A DNA stretch of 64,000 nt from Emiliania huxleyi CCMP1516 (GCF_000372725.1 NW_005196681.1:469107-533106), one strand, 5' to 3'. Counted from the first letter of the stretch, positions 30,664 to 42,993 are shown. Numbers and translations: made by a program. The notes: generated from the sequence alone by a model not told the origin.

Positions 30664-33080
30664 ATGCAAGCACTGCTGCTGTCGGCCCTCCTCCTACCTC
30701 TGCCGCAGGCCGCACGGCGCTGCGGCAGCCTGCGATGCCGCGCTGCCGCGGCCGCGGGCGAAAGCGGAGTGGCAATCTCGCAGCTGAGTGCTGCGCTGCA
30801 CGAGAGCCTGAGTGCGCCATCGTCTCCGAGCGACGGCCTCTTCCGCAAGCGAGACGAGGTGGCGAGCTTGAGCGAGTCACACGGCCGGTGGTTGCGGATC
30901 GCCAGCTGCCTGTGCGACGCCGTGTGCGAGCTGGCGGCCGAGGCGGCGGCAGCGGCCGAGGGCCGTCCACCGCAGGAGGAGGCGCTCGCGGCGGCCCGAG
31001 CCCTGTGCAGCGGCGTGCTGGCGCGCTGCGCGGCAGAGGCTCCCGCCGTCTACGCGGTCGCCAAGTTCTCAGCCAAGCGCAACGAAGGGCTGAAGACGCG
31101 CCGCGGGGTGGAGCGCTGCCTGGCCGAGCTGGGCCTGCTCCTCGGCACCCTCGCCGCGCTCACGCCCGAAGAGGCCGACGAGCTGCTGGGCTCACTTCGC
31201 CCGCTCACGCGCACGGCACCCTCGTCGGCGCGCGTCGCCTGCTTCCTCGTGCTGTGCCGCGGCTTCACCTCGCCGGGCGCCGCCTTCCGCTGGCGAAGCG
31301 GCGGCGGCACGGTGCAGCAGCGGCTCGAGGCGGAGGCGCGCCCCCCGCGGCTCGGGGAGGCGCTGGAGGCGCGGCCCGAGCTGAGGGAGCACAGCCAGGC
31401 GCTGCGGGCGACGCTGCCCTTCCTGGAGACGCCTCTGCGGCTGTGGCTGGCGAGCCTTCCTCCAGAGGCGCGGCCGGAGGGGTCGGGGTCGGGGTCGGGC
31501 GCGGCACTGCTGGTGCTGCGGCTGGCGGGCTGCGGCGAGGAGGGGCGGGTACTGCTGCGAGCCCTGCAGGCGTGGGCGGTCGAGAGGCTGCTGGCGGCGG
31601 TGGGCGCGGGCGGGGACAGGGAGGAGGTGAGCGCGGCTGTGCTTGCCCGGTCGCGAGGGTCCGAGGTTGCGCTGCTGCTGTGCGCGAGCCACGGCGCGCT
31701 GGTGAGGGGCGGCGTGCGGCCGCAGCAGAAGTGGGTGGAGGGCGCGGAGAGGCTGGGGCACGAGGTTTGGCTCCTGGTGCAGGCGTGCGACGGGGCGGGC
31801 GACGGGGCGCGGCAGGGAGGCGCCGAGGCGGAGGCGGAGGCGGCGGACGAGGCGGCGCGGGCGCTCGAGGGGGTGCGTGGTGTGATGCTCGCGTGCTGTG
31901 TGCTCGAGCGGGCGGGCGAGCTGAGGCCCCGCTACCGCGCTGCCCTCTCGCGCGCTGGCACCGCGCCCTCCTGCCTGCTGCGCCTGGTTGGCGAGGCCTT
32001 GGGCAGCCAGCTCGAGGGCGAGGGCGAGGGCGGGGAGGGCGCGAGCCACCGCCCCGCCGACGCCGCGTGCCTCTCCCGCCTGAAGGGGTGGCGGCGGCCG
32101 GAGCTGCTCTTCAACTACTTGGCGCTGCACGCCGACGACGCCGCGATCGCCCCGCTCGCGCGCCGCTGGCTGACCGCCGTGCTGGGGCTGGGCGGCGAGA
32201 GCGTGGCGGAGCTCCGCTTGCGGGAGCCACTCAACCGGAGGCACCTCGACGCGATCGCGGCGACGGGCGCGCGAGCGCGACGCGCGGTGCGTCTGTGGCG
32301 CGTGGCGGACGCGCGCGGCGCAGAGGGCGGCGGCGAGGCGGAGGGCGGCGGCGAGGCTGAGGGCGCTGCCGCCGTGCTGCCTGGCGGGTGCGGGGCAGAG
32401 GAGCTCTTCATGTCGGGGCACGAGCTGCGCTCCTGCCTCCGCATCGACAAGCAGTGCGCGCGGGAGAACAAGGCGCTGCTCGGACTCGTGGCGCAGGCGC
32501 CGCCCACCCGAGCCCAGCTGCTTAGGTTGCCCCGCCCCCACGCTCGCCCCCACGCCTCTCCTGGCCTCGCGCGCAGGGCAACGTGCGGCTGCTTCGGGTG
32601 AGGGACGCCAAGGGACGCACTCTGGCGCGGGCAGCGGCGCGGCTGCTCGCGCGGAGGGACACGCACGCCCCGCTGCTGCTCGTCGACCAGCCGCTGTTCG
32701 CCGGGCGGTGCGACGAGGGGACGCAGCGGCCGCGCCTCGAGGCGGAGCTCTTGCGGCAGGCGGCCCGGCTGGCCGCCCGGCTGCGCGTGCCGCTGCTGCG
32801 GTGGCGAGAGGTCGTCGGGCCGGCGGTCGCGGCGGCGGGCGGTGAGGAGGGCAAGGCGGAGGCGCTCTCGGCGGTGCGCATCGCGCTCGTCGAGCTTGGC
32901 GGCGTCGCGCCGTTTATTTACTCCAACCTCAACGGCCTGATGGAGCGGGACGAGGACGGCGTCGTGACACACGCGCTCGTCGAGCCGGCGGTCCTGGACC
33001 GTGACCCATCATGCTCATGTGCCGCACAGAGCAGAGCAGCGCGAAAGCCGCTACGACTCGAGAACGAAGAAAGGATATAG
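30664..33080 (+). CDS. Unrecognised two-exon protein with hydrophobic leader
   Basis: From the ATG at 30664 the protein begins MQALLLSALLLPLPQAARRC, a signal-peptide-like leader; an upstream in-frame ATG at 30532 is possible. The first exon (to 32496) is mostly helical, Ala/Leu/Arg-rich, with no domain I recognise. A GC-AG intron (32497-32576, 80 bp) joins it in phase to GNVRLLRVRDAKGRTLARAA. The junction ...CLRIDKQCARENKALLGLVAQ|GNVRLLRVRD and the later FIYSNLNGLMERDEDG look the best conserved. Acidic and repetitive stretches (EGGGEAEGGGEAEG, GSGSGSG) break the chain. The stop is at 33078-33080. Function unknown; the leader suggests the secretory path or plastid. Confidence 0.55.
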
Positions 33081-33243
33081 CGGCGGAGTCGTCGATCGAA
33101 TGTGGATAATGTCACCACCACGCTCGCCCGACCCCAGGGATTACAATAGTCAATACTGACACCCACACCCCGAGCCTGAAAGCTCGGCGCCGGGCACCCG
33201 CCGCGCGCGCCTCTCGCCGTCTCGGGACGCGCTGAGCCCTGGC

Positions 33244-33570
33244 TGGCAGGCTGTCAGGTGATTTGTCGCGTGTCGGGCTGTCGGGCACTGTCAGGCACTG
33301 TCAGGCGCCTCGTCTGTCAGAGAGCTCAGACCAGCTGTCACCGGTGCTGTCAGTGCTGTCGGGTGCTGTCGGGTGCGTGTCTGACATCAGAGGGGATCTG
33401 TACGTAGCTGTCGGGTGCTGTCGGAGCTGTCGGGTGTTGCTGTCAGACGCTGTCGGAGCTGTCGGAGCTGTCAGGCTGCTGCTGCTGTCAGACGTAGGTG
33501 GTCGGTGTGCTGTCAGGTGCTGTCAGGTGGTGCTGTCGGGGTGCTGTGTCAGGCTCTGACCTCTGACACA
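33244..33570 (+). repeat. CTGTCGGG/CTGTCAGG array 1
   Basis: Irregular tandem repeats of 8-12 bp built on GCTGTCRGG. A second array of the same unit lies at 33985-34260. Confidence 0.75.
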
Positions 33571-33984
33571 CACCAGCCACACTTATGACACTATCAAGAG
33601 GAGACCGGCAGGACTCTGCTACACATACTCTAGTCTCTACTCTGCCTCCGGCCATCACGCCGGCAGCGGCGGCCGCCTGGCCGGGAGCGCAGATGGCGGC
33701 GCAGGCGCAAGCGCAGGCGGCGGCACAGACGGCGGCGGCCACCCCCACCCAGACGCCGTATAGGCATGTATGACTGTAGGGCCCCAGAAGGCTAGCTGGT
33801 AGCTTCATTTGTAGTAGCACAGCCGCGGGTCCGCAGAGGTGGGGCGGGAGGGTTGAGAGAGTCGAAGAGAGAGACCCATGACCATCCCATGACTACATGG
33901 ACATGGACCACACTCACATGTCTTTGCATGAATATAGTTTTGTCATACCCTCATGGGGCACAAGAAAGAGGCTGCACGGCCTGT

Positions 33985-34260
33985 GTACGGTCTGTGCTGC
34001 TCAGGTGCTGCTGTCGGGCTGGTCGGGCTGTCGGGCTGTCAGCGCTGCTGTCAGGCCACTGTGAGCTGCTGTCGGGCTGTCGGGCAGCTGTCAGGCTGTC
34101 ACGTTAGGGCCTGACAGCGACGGGTCGCCTCTGATGTCAGGCTCTGCTGTCAGGCTGTCAGATACGTGCTGTCAGCCTCTGTCAGAGAAAGTGCTGTCAA
34201 CGCTGTCAGGCTGTCGGGCACTGTCAGGCGCTGTCGGGGTTTGCTGTCAGGCTGCCAGAC
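33985..34260 (+). repeat. CTGTCGGG/CTGTCAGG array 2
   Basis: Same unit as the array at 33244-33570, in the same orientation and separated from it by about 400 bp of different sequence. Confidence 0.75.
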
Positions 34261-35154
34261 CAGGGCTCAGGGGACGCGCGCGCGCGGGGGGGCCGGCCCC
34301 GACCAAGAAGCAAGATCAAAAAACGACCTTCAGCTTATCACACACCACACGCACAGCACACATCTCCACACTCCACAGCGTCTCCGCATCGCTTGACACG
34401 CGACCACACACACCTCGATGTGGAACTGGAAAGAAAGAAAACGCCGCGTCCTGGGCCTGAGAAGGAGAAAAAGGGAAAGGGAAAGAAAACGAAACAGAAA
34501 GGAAACGCAGAACCAAGCGCTCCACCCCAACCTCCATGTCCATGTCCATGTAGGGCCATCTCGCGGGAGAAGGACAGAGTCCCACCTTGCAGAATGCTTG
34601 CAGATCAAGGACTTGGAAGGGCGATACCAGGGAAAAGGACAGAGTCCCCACCTTGCAGATCAAGGATCTTGATTCTTGGAAGGACGCTCTCTTGTGTATA
34701 GCTATAGGACAGGTTCCACCCGGCGGGCGGCGGCACGGGCGACGGGGGCCGGGCCGGGCCTCCTTTAGTTGCGCTCCCCTACTCGAGTAGTTCTCCCGCT
34801 CCTGACAAGGGATGACAGCGTCAGGCTGTGAGTGAGTGAGTATTCTTGATACGAAACCACGACGACACACACCAGTCGACTCGCATCGGTTGCCTCCATG
34901 AACGGGCGGAGCTATTCTCGCGTCCACACCACACCTGGCTCCAACGTGGACACGCCCATAGCTGGGGACACTACCTCACCCAGCTCAATGGACTCCCTTC
35001 TCCACATTGGCGATCTCTTTGAGAGATCTCTCTAGAGACCGCTTCCTCTCTTTTTCTGCGCTATTTTGTGCGGCCCGCACCAGCCCGCACCTGTGTCGAG
35101 CCTGTCTGCTCTGAGTGCGCATGCTCGAATTCTTTTCATTGGGCAGCGGATGTG

Positions 35155-35630
35155 AAAAAGAAAGAAAACAGACAACGCAAGGGAGGGATGGGAGGACGGC
35201 ACGCCGCCACCACACAGGGATTTTAAGGAGAGGAGTGTGGTGCTAGCCGTCGCCCACCCTATCCCTTGGTCGTCTGCCTCTTCCTATCTCCCTTCGCAGT
35301 CTCTCGCCGATTCTCGCTGCAACCTTCATGCCACCTCGCGGTCGTCCCACTCTCGTCGTTCTCCCTCCTGTCGCTTCCTCCTCTGTCGCGTCGTTCTCGT
35401 CTGCCTCGTCCTGCAGCGGATAAAAAGAAAGAAAGAAAACAGACAACCCAAGGGAGGGATGGGAGGACGGCACGCCGCCACCACACAGGGATTTTAAGGA
35501 GAGGTGTGTGGTGCGCTATCCGTCGCCCACCCTAGGGAGTCTGCCTCTTCCTATCTCTCTTCGCAGTCTCTCGCCGATTCTCGCTGCAACCTTCATGCCA
35601 CCTCGCGGCCGTCCCACCCTCGTCGTTGGC
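35155..35630 (-). repeat. Two tandem truncated copies of the 51.1-52.4 kb repeat family
   Basis: Copy 1 (about 35155-35415) and copy 2 (about 35420-35630) both begin, on +, with GAAAGAAAACAGACAAC and read as the reverse complement of the 3' part of 51140-52385. They share the same 3' end but stop at different points on the 5' side. Both include the sequence that encodes the C-terminal GRPRGGMKIAARISERLRRE-like tail of the 52 kb ORF. Confidence 0.75.
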
Positions 35631-35780
35631 GGATGTGGAGATTTCTATAATCGCTCCAAATTCTTTTTGCACTGCCGCCGAAGTGAGTCGACGAGGGAGC
35701 GCGTCGGCGAAGACAGGTGCGGCGACCGCCGCGACCAGCGAAGTGCGTCGACAGGCGCTTCGGCGGGCAAAGCGTGCGGC

Positions 35781-38700
35781 ATGGCGACCGGCGGCCGCGG
35801 CCGCGGAGGCGTCCGTGCGAGCAGGCGCCCTGCTGCTCCACCACCGAACGACAAGGACGCCTCCTTCCGTCGCTTCCTCGCGCATCAGCGGGCAGGGCTA
35901 CAGGCGTGGGCGACGAGGAGGTCTCGCGTGCTGGAGGAGATCGGCCTGTCCAGCGACATGGAGGCCCTAGTTTTCGACCTCCTCGAGGAGCTTCGGGATG
36001 AGGCGCCCGTGCTCGGAGGCTCGGCGGTGGCGCCGGCGCATGAGGCCACCGCCTCGCTGCTCCTCCGGGCGTGCGCCTCGCTTCGCTTCGTGGACCGGCA
36101 TGCGAAGCAGGCGGTCGGGATCGTGCTCTCTCGCTCGGGCGGCGCCTCCCTCCTCGCGAGGCCGACCCTTCTCTCCGACACACTCGACTGGCTGTGCGTG
36201 CACGTCCCGCTCGACGAGCTGCCTCTCGCCTTCCGCCCAAAGCTGCGGCCGATTGCGGTCCGGGCGGCCGCGGGAATGAGCGGTGCGAGGAGCGGCGCCG
36301 TCGTCCTCGGCGCCGTCGGTGCGGAGGACGAGGAGGAGGAGGTGCCGCTCTCGGCGGCGGTCGAGGCGGGGCAGATCAACCGGCTCGCGGGCCTCGGATT
36401 TCTGCGTAGCCGGTGCGCCGCCGCCCTCTCCCAGACGGGCGGCGTCGAGGAGGCTGCGCTCGCGCTGCTGCTGCGGGAGATGGCGCTCCGGCTCGAGCCC
36501 GTGGCGGCGGTAGGGGCGGAGGGAGGGGCGGCGGGAGGGATGGCGGCGCTGTGCGCGCCGGCGGAGGAGGCGGAGGCGGAGGCGCTGCGCGCAGCCTGCG
36601 AGGAGGAGGAGACGGCGATGCAGGCGATCCTCGGGAGCGAGTACGGCCTTCTGCCGGGCGGGTGCAGGCTGGTCACGCTACTGTGGGACTCTGCGACGGG
36701 CGAGGCGCCGTGGGCCTTCACGGCGGCGCACTCAGGACAGGCGGAGGCGGGAGCGGGAGGGGGCCCCCCTCCGCACTGCCCCCGGTGCGTGCTTCGGGGG
36801 TGCCGCCTACCGACCAGCCGGCACGTGCCATCCGCCTACTGCACCCGCGCACACGCAGAGGCCCGCCGCATGCCGGACGGCCCGAGGAGGCGCGGCTCGC
36901 CGCTCCACCTCAAGAGCGCCTCGCGCCTAGGCGGACCCCGGCGGCGCGGCGGCCCGCCTCGCCGGCTTCTCTCCGGAGGGGGCGCCGCTGCTCGAGTCTC
37001 GCGACGACCGCGGCACTCCCGCGGGCACTCTGCAGGCGCCTCCCTCACCGCTCATCGCTCATCATTAGTCACGCTGCAGGCGTCGCACTCTCTCTGGGGA
37101 GTCACTCACGTGCTGGAGGCTGTCTGTACGGACCAGTCGCACCCCCACCCTCTCATGCCCTCCCACCCTCCCACACCCTCCCACCTTCCCACACCCTCCC
37201 ACCCTCTCCCGCCCTTCTCCACCCTCCCCGCTCCGCAGGCGCTCGAGCTGCTAGTCGTCTCTGCGGCTGCGGAGCGGTGGGCATACCCCCGCGCGCCCCC
37301 GCTGATCGCAGCGAGGTGCCCGCGGCTTCTGCCGCGCACGCAGCGAGAGCTGAGCCGCATGCTTCTCGCAAAGGTGGAGAGGACGCACCCGCCCCATTCA
37401 CGCGCCACCCCGCGAGGCATCTGAGCCACGCGGCTCGCCGCTCGCCGCAGGGCGCCGAGCTCGCATCCAGCGCCGCGGGGAGCGAGCCCGCGGGCCTCCT
37501 CTTCGACTTGCTCGAGTGGTGCGTGCCATATCTCCCCATATCTCCCCATACCTCCCATATCTCCACATATCTCCCCACGCCTGCTCGAGTGGTGCGTGCC
37601 ACGCGAGAGACCTTCGGCACACGACAGAAGCCACGCAGCCGCCACCGTCGCCAGCCCCCTCGTTCACCTCAAGTGGCGCGCGGAGGCCCCCCTCTGCGAG
37701 CTCACAGCCCGTGCGACCTTGGGCAGGCTCCGCGCCGAGCTCCCGTCCCTCCTACACCGCCTCTCCTGCGTCGACGCGCCGCCGCCCTCCGCGCCGGAGC
37801 CGGAGGCGGAGGGGGCGCCGCATGAGCCGTCGCAGCAGGCGAGCACGCAGGCGGCGAGCGTGCCGGCCGCCGAGCGGGCGGCGCTGTCGCTGCGGCTCCG
37901 GACGGAGAAGGAGTCGGCGGCGGCGTGGGCGGTGCGCGAGGCGGAGGAGGAGGAGGAGAGGGCGAGGCGGTGGCGGCTCGCAAACCAAAGATTGGTTGGT
38001 GGTGGCGAGGGCGGGGTACAGGGAGAGGCGGAGACGGCGGCGGAGGAGGAGGAGGCGGAGGAGGTGGAGGAGGCGGAGGAGATGGAGGAGGCAGAAGAAC
38101 GGGCCGGGGCAGTGGCGACGGTGGAGACGGCGATAGGAGAGCCCGAAGGGCGAGGAGAGCCAGGGGAGCAAGGAGAGCCAGGAGGGGCGGCAGAGGGAGA
38201 GCGCCAAAAGACGGGCACAAGCGAGCTCTGCAGCACAAGCGAGCTCTGCAGCCGAGTGACCGAGGGTACTGGCACTGGTGCCGGTCTTGCTGGCGCTGCC
38301 GGTGCAGAGGCGGCGCTGACGGCGGCGCAGGTGCGTTGCGGTGAGGCGATGCGGGCGGCGGAGGAGGCGAAGCGAGCGTCGGAGCCATGGCGGAGGATGC
38401 AGTCCGTGCGTGGCAAGCTGCCCGCCGCCGCCAAGCGGGAGGAGGTGCTGGAAGGGTTGCGGAGGGCAGACGTGCTCGTGGTGAGCGGCGAGACCGGGTG
38501 CGGCAAGACGACGCAGGCGAGACGGCCGGCACACGGCGCACTCTCCTCGGGCGCACGCACCTCACCGCGCGGGACCGCCTTGCAGGTGCCCCAGTTCATC
38601 CTCGACGACGAGATCGCAGAGGGGCGTGGCGGCGTGACGAGCATCCTCTGCACGCAGCCGCGCCGCCTGTCGGCCATCGGCGTCGCCGAGCGGGTGGCGG

Positions 38701-41417
38701 CGGAGCGCGGCGAGCGGATCGGAGAGACGGTTGGCTATCAGATCCGGCTCGAGTCCAAGCGGAGCCGCGACACGAGGCTCCTCTTCTGCACGACCGGCAT
38801 CCTGCTGCGGCGGCTGCACGGCGACGGCGAGCTGCGCGGCGTGTCGCACGTGATCGTCGACGAGGTGCACGAGCGCTCCCTCGAGTCCGACTTCCTGCTC
38901 ATCATCCTGCGCGACGTGCTCGCCAGGCGGCCCGGCCTCAAGCTCGTGCTCATGTCCGCCACAATCAACGCGTCCCTCTTCGCCTCCTACTTCGGCGCGG
39001 TGGCCTTTGGCGCCGCGCCGCTGCCCCCCCCGCCCGCCAGCCTCGAGGCGCCAGCCAGCCTCGAGGCGCCGGCCGATTGCACGGGAGGGGACGGCGGCGC
39101 GGGTGGCACGGGCGAGGAGGGTGCCCCGCCGCCTCCTGCGGCGCCGACGCTCCACATCCCTGGCTTCACGCACCCGGTGCGTGAGGCCTTCCTCGAGGAG
39201 GTGCTCGAGAGGACCGGCCACCAGATCGAGGAGGGGGGGCCGTACGCGAGGAGGGCCCGCGGCGCGGAGGCGGCGGGCGGCACGGAGGGGCTCGGCTTCG
39301 CGGAGCAGGTCGCGCAGCGAGTCGGCGCGGGCGGGCGGGAGGGCAAGGCTCGCGGCTTTGCGCGCGACGCGCTACAGGCGGCGGCGGCGGCGGCGCGGGA
39401 GGCTGTGGCGCGAGACGAGGACGGCGAGAGCTGGAGCGAGCACGTGCTGCGCTCGCTCGAGACGATGGACGAGGAGAAGGTCAACATCGACGCGATGGCG
39501 GCGCTCGTGAGCCACCTCGACACGACCCGCCCCGAGGGCGCCATCCTCGTCTTCATGCCTGGCACGCGCGAGATCTCGGCGCTGGTCGCGGCGCTCGGCG
39601 GGGAGGGCGGCGATGGCGGCGGGAAGGGCGGCGAGGGCGGCGGGAAGGGCGGCGAGGGCGGCGGGAAGGGTGGCAAGGGTGGCAAGGGCGGCGAGGGCGG
39701 CAAGGGCGGCAGGGACGGCAAGGGCGGCGAGGGCGGCGGCGGCGGCGAGGCAGGGGCCCGGCTCCTGCCTCTGCCTCTCCACGCGGGCCTCTCCTCGGCG
39801 GAGCAGCGGCGCGTCTTCGAGCGGCCGCCGGCGGGTCGGCGCAAGGTTGTGGTCTCGACGAATGTCGCCGAGACGTCGATCACGATCGACGACGTCGTGT
39901 ACGTGATCGACTCTGGCCGCGTCAAGGAGACGCGGTACGACGCGGTCAACCAGCTGCCGCAGCTGGTCGAGACGTGGGTCTCGCAGGCGTCGCGCCGGCA
40001 GCGGCGAGGCCGGGCGGGGCGGGTCCGGCCGGGCGAGTACTTCGGCATGTTCACGCGCGAGCGCTGCGGGGGGCTGGCCGCCTTCACGCCTCCGGAGATG
40101 GCACGTGTCCCTCTGCACGAGCTCTGCCTGCAGATCAAGCTGCTCGAGCTGGGCGAGATCGAGCCCTTCCTCGCGCGGGCGCTCGAGCCGCCGTCCGAGG
40201 CGGCGGTCAAGGCCGCGATCGGGCAGCTGGGCGAGTTGCAGGCGCTCGACGTCAAGCAGAGCCTCACGCCGCTCGGCCGCCACCTCGCCACGCTGCCCGT
40301 CGACGTGAGGATCGGGAAGATGCTGCTGTACGCGTGCATGCTGCGCTGCCTCGAGCCCGCACTCATCATCGCCGCCGCGCTCTCGCTCCGCTCCCCCTTC
40401 CTCGAGCCCTTCGACCCGGACAAGCGCGCCGCCGCCCGGGAGGCGCGGCAGCGCTTCGCAGCCGACTCGCGCTCGGACCACCTCGCGGTGCTGCGGGCCT
40501 TCCGCGAGTTTCGCGCGCTGCAGGCGCGCGGCCGGCGCGCGAGCGGCGGCTGGTGCCGCGACTCGTTCCTCTCGCAGGAGCGGCTCGAGGGGATGGCGCC
40601 GGTGATGAGTCAGTTCCTCGAGCTGCTGCTCGACATCGGATTCGTGCAGCCGGACCTGCTCTGCCCTAACCCTAACCCTGGCCCTAAGGACCTGCTCTGC
40701 CCGCCGCCCGGAGGAGGCGGGGGCGGAGGCGGGGGCAGGGGTTGGGGCAGGGGCGGAGGCAGGGGCGGAGGCAGGGGCGGAGGCAGGGGCGGGGGCAGGG
40801 GCGGCGGGGAGGTCCCCTCCCGGACTGGCGCGGCGCTCGTCCGCGACGCGATGCGTCAGCTGCCGGTGGGCGGCGAGCACTACAACGCGAACGCAGCCTC
40901 CGACCCGTGCCTGCGCGCCGTGCTCGCCGCTGGGCTCTACCCGAACGTGGTGCGAGTGGTGCCTCCCGAGGCGGCCCCGAGCTCGCGGCCGCACTACGCC
41001 GGCCGCGCGCGGGCGCCCCAGATCGAGGGGCCGAGCGGGCTGGCGGTGGCGGTGCACCCGTCGTCTGTCAACGCGAGCGGCGGCGACCTACGCTCCCGCT
41101 GGCTGGTCTACTACGAGAAGGTGCGCACGTCGCAGGTCTTTGTGCGCGACTCGACGATGGTGACGCCGTACCCGCTGCTTCTGTTTGGAGGCGAGCTCAA
41201 GGTCCAGCACGCGCAGCAGACCATCGCTGTCGACGGCTGGATTGAGTTCTCCGCGCCGCCGCGAGTGGCGGTCCTCTTCAAGCAGCTTCGCGCAGAGTTG
41301 GACAAGCTGCTGCTCGCAAAGATCGAGACGCCAGAGCTCGACCTGCCGCTGACCGGCCGCACGATCGGCACCATCGTCGAGCTGCTCCAGCAGGAGGTGC
41401 ACCACAGGGACGGCTGA
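35781..41417 (+). CDS. DEAH-box RNA helicase, DHX57-like (UBA, RWD, helicase)
   Basis: Starts at the ATG at 35781. A UBA domain is at about 36360-36470 (NRLAGLGFLRSRCAAALSQT ... AALALLL). An RWD domain starts at about 36600 (ETAMQAILGSEY) and continues, after a probable GC-AG intron ending before 37240, with RWAYPRAPPLIAARCPRLL; its last part is near 37460-37530. The helicase core follows: motif I SGETGCGKTTQ (38484), Ia TQPRRLSA, II DEVH, III SATIN, IV LVFMPGTREI, V STNVAETSITI, VI QRRGRAGR, and a C-terminal OB-fold region ending at 41417. Motif I is split by a 69-bp GC-AG intron (38517-38585) that restores GKTTQ|VPQF. UBA plus RWD ahead of a DEAH core is the DHX57 layout, an ATP-dependent RNA helicase. 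A Gly/Lys-rich insert (39597-39750) and a Gly/Arg-rich insert (40700-40815) are lineage-specific. Confidence 0.85.
40653..40702 (+). repeat. Interstitial telomeric insertion with 14-bp duplication, inside the helicase gene
   Basis: GACCTGCTCTGCCC occurs at 40653-40666 and again at 40689-40702. Between them is the 22-nt telomere-like TAACCCTAACCCTGGCCCTAAG. The insertion plus one duplicate is 36 nt and keeps the frame, adding 12 residues that include PNPNPGP. It is read as coding in the helicase C-terminal region. Confidence 0.85.
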
Positions 41418-41884
41418 CTGCGCGGTCCCGCTTCGCCTTCGGCGCCATCCACCGCCCTCTTCACGGACTGCGACATCGGAGGCGCGAGCCTGTCTGCGTA
41501 CGCGCGGCCCGCGCCCTGGTCGGCTCGTCACGCCGCGGCCAGTGGTGGTGTGCGCGTGGGACGCTGCTGCGCTGTGAGACGTTGGTTTTTTACGTGGCCA
41601 GGGGTCTTTCAGCGTCGAGCTCCCCGGAGTGTCAGAGTCGTGCGGGAGGTGGGTCTGAACTCTAATGCGGCAGTTGGGCGATGCCCTCGAGGCGATGCCG
41701 CGAGATATGTTGTGGAGCGACGGCCGACGCTGCGTGGCGCCGCCGAGAGCGAGACACATGCCGCTCGGCTAGGACGCGATAACACGCGGCAGTCGCTCGC
41801 ACGCGCACGCACTCATCGTAGGAATATTTGAGAAACCTGCACCCGCAGCACACACATACACTCAGGCGCGCGGGCTGCGTTTGC
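41418..41884. other. Intergenic between convergent genes
   Basis: 3' sides of the DHX57-like gene (+) and the light-harvesting gene (-). Nothing else seen. Confidence 0.5.
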
Positions 41885-42593
41885 TTAGAAGATGGCCGGG
41901 GGCGCGGCGCCGCCCAGGCCGCCGGTCGGGTAGAGCGCATCGACGCCGAGGAGCTCGTGCACGAGGCAGCCGGTGATGCCGAGCATGGCGGCGCGGCCGT
42001 TCTGGCGCTCGGCGTTGAGCTTGAAGGTCTTGGTCTCGGGGTCGTCGTAGCGCACCCACGAGTCGATGGCGATGTCGCCCGCCTCCTTGTCGTCCGTCTG
42101 CGCCTCGGCGAGCGGCGACGCGCCCGTCTCCTGCATGCAGGTGAAGAGCATGATCTGCAGCCAGCCGAAGGTGGGGACCGCCTCGAGCGAGCCGAAGCAG
42201 GTGGTCGGCACGTCCGAGAACTTGATGCCCAGCGACGGGGAGAGGTCGCCCGGCAGCACGATGCCCGCCTTGAGCGCAATGACGTGGAGGAAGCCGAGCA
42301 TGGCGGCGCGGCCGTGCTTGATCTCCATGATCTGCGGGGAGGGCGGGGCGCGAGCGAGCGGAGTGGCGAGGGCGCGACGCGGCGACGGGGGATGGCGAGG
42401 GAGAGGGAGTGGCGCGCGCCTCGTAGCGGCGCATGTCGCGGGTCTCGATCAGGCCGAGCGGGTCGTACACGCCGAGCGGCGGGAGGACGCCGAGGTCGCC
42501 CTCGGAGAACATGGTGACCGCCGACGAGCGGGTGGCCGGGGCGCGCATGGCGGGCGCGTTGAACGAGAGAGTGGCGACGGAGGTGGAAAGCAT
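41885..42593 (-). CDS. Fucoxanthin chlorophyll a/c-binding light-harvesting protein
   Basis: Two exons. Exon 1 (42593-42420) begins MLSTSVATLSFNAPAMRAPA, a Ser/Ala/Arg transit-like leader, then LGVLPPLGVYDPLGLIETRD. A GC-AG intron (42419-42332, 88 bp) joins ...RRYE in phase to IMEIKHGRAAMLG. Helix 1 (EIKHGRAAMLG) and helix 3 (LNAERQNGRAAMLGI) carry the Glu and Arg that bind chlorophyll and pair between helices. Helix 2 (PTFGWLQIMLFTCMQETG) lies between. The mature part is about 190 residues, the usual FCP size. The protein sits in the thylakoid and passes light energy to the photosystems. The leader lacks a strong hydrophobic signal core, so a slightly upstream start is possible. Confidence 0.9.
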
Positions 42594-42993
42594 GACCTGC
42601 GACGCGCGGCGAGGAGGGAGGTGGGGGGCAATGCCCTCGTGACGGGAGGAGGGTGTGCGAGAGGAGCAGCAAGCGATGCGCACTCTAAATTGCACAACGA
42701 GGTGCGTGTGTTGAAGAATTCTTAAGATACAAGGCTCTCTCACAGCACACTGGCACGACAAGGGCGCAGACTGGCGCGGACTGGCACACACACAGGCTCA
42801 CGTGTTGAAGAATAACATGCGGCTGGGCAGAGCTGAGACGAAGGCGGGAGAAGAAGCGAGAGCAAGCGAGCGGCAGGCGGCGACGCCGTCGCAGGACGAG
42901 GCAGAGGAGAGCGAAGCGACAGAGGAAGTCAGGAAGAAGCGACAAGAGGGAGAACGACGAGAGTGGGACGACCGCGAGGTGGCATGAAGGTTC

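Larger units (their letters stand above)
33081..35780. other. Intergenic repeats
   Basis: No gene seen over about 2.7 kb. It holds two CTGTCRGG-rich arrays (33244-33570 and 33985-34260), an unremarkable stretch at 34300-35150, and two truncated copies of the 51.1-52.4 kb repeat family (35155-35415 and 35420-35630) just upstream of the helicase gene. Confidence 0.55.

Noticed and set aside
33244-34260. CRISPR-like array
   Set aside because: Unit length is 8-12 bp and irregular, without distinct spacers of constant length; the genome is plainly eukaryotic.
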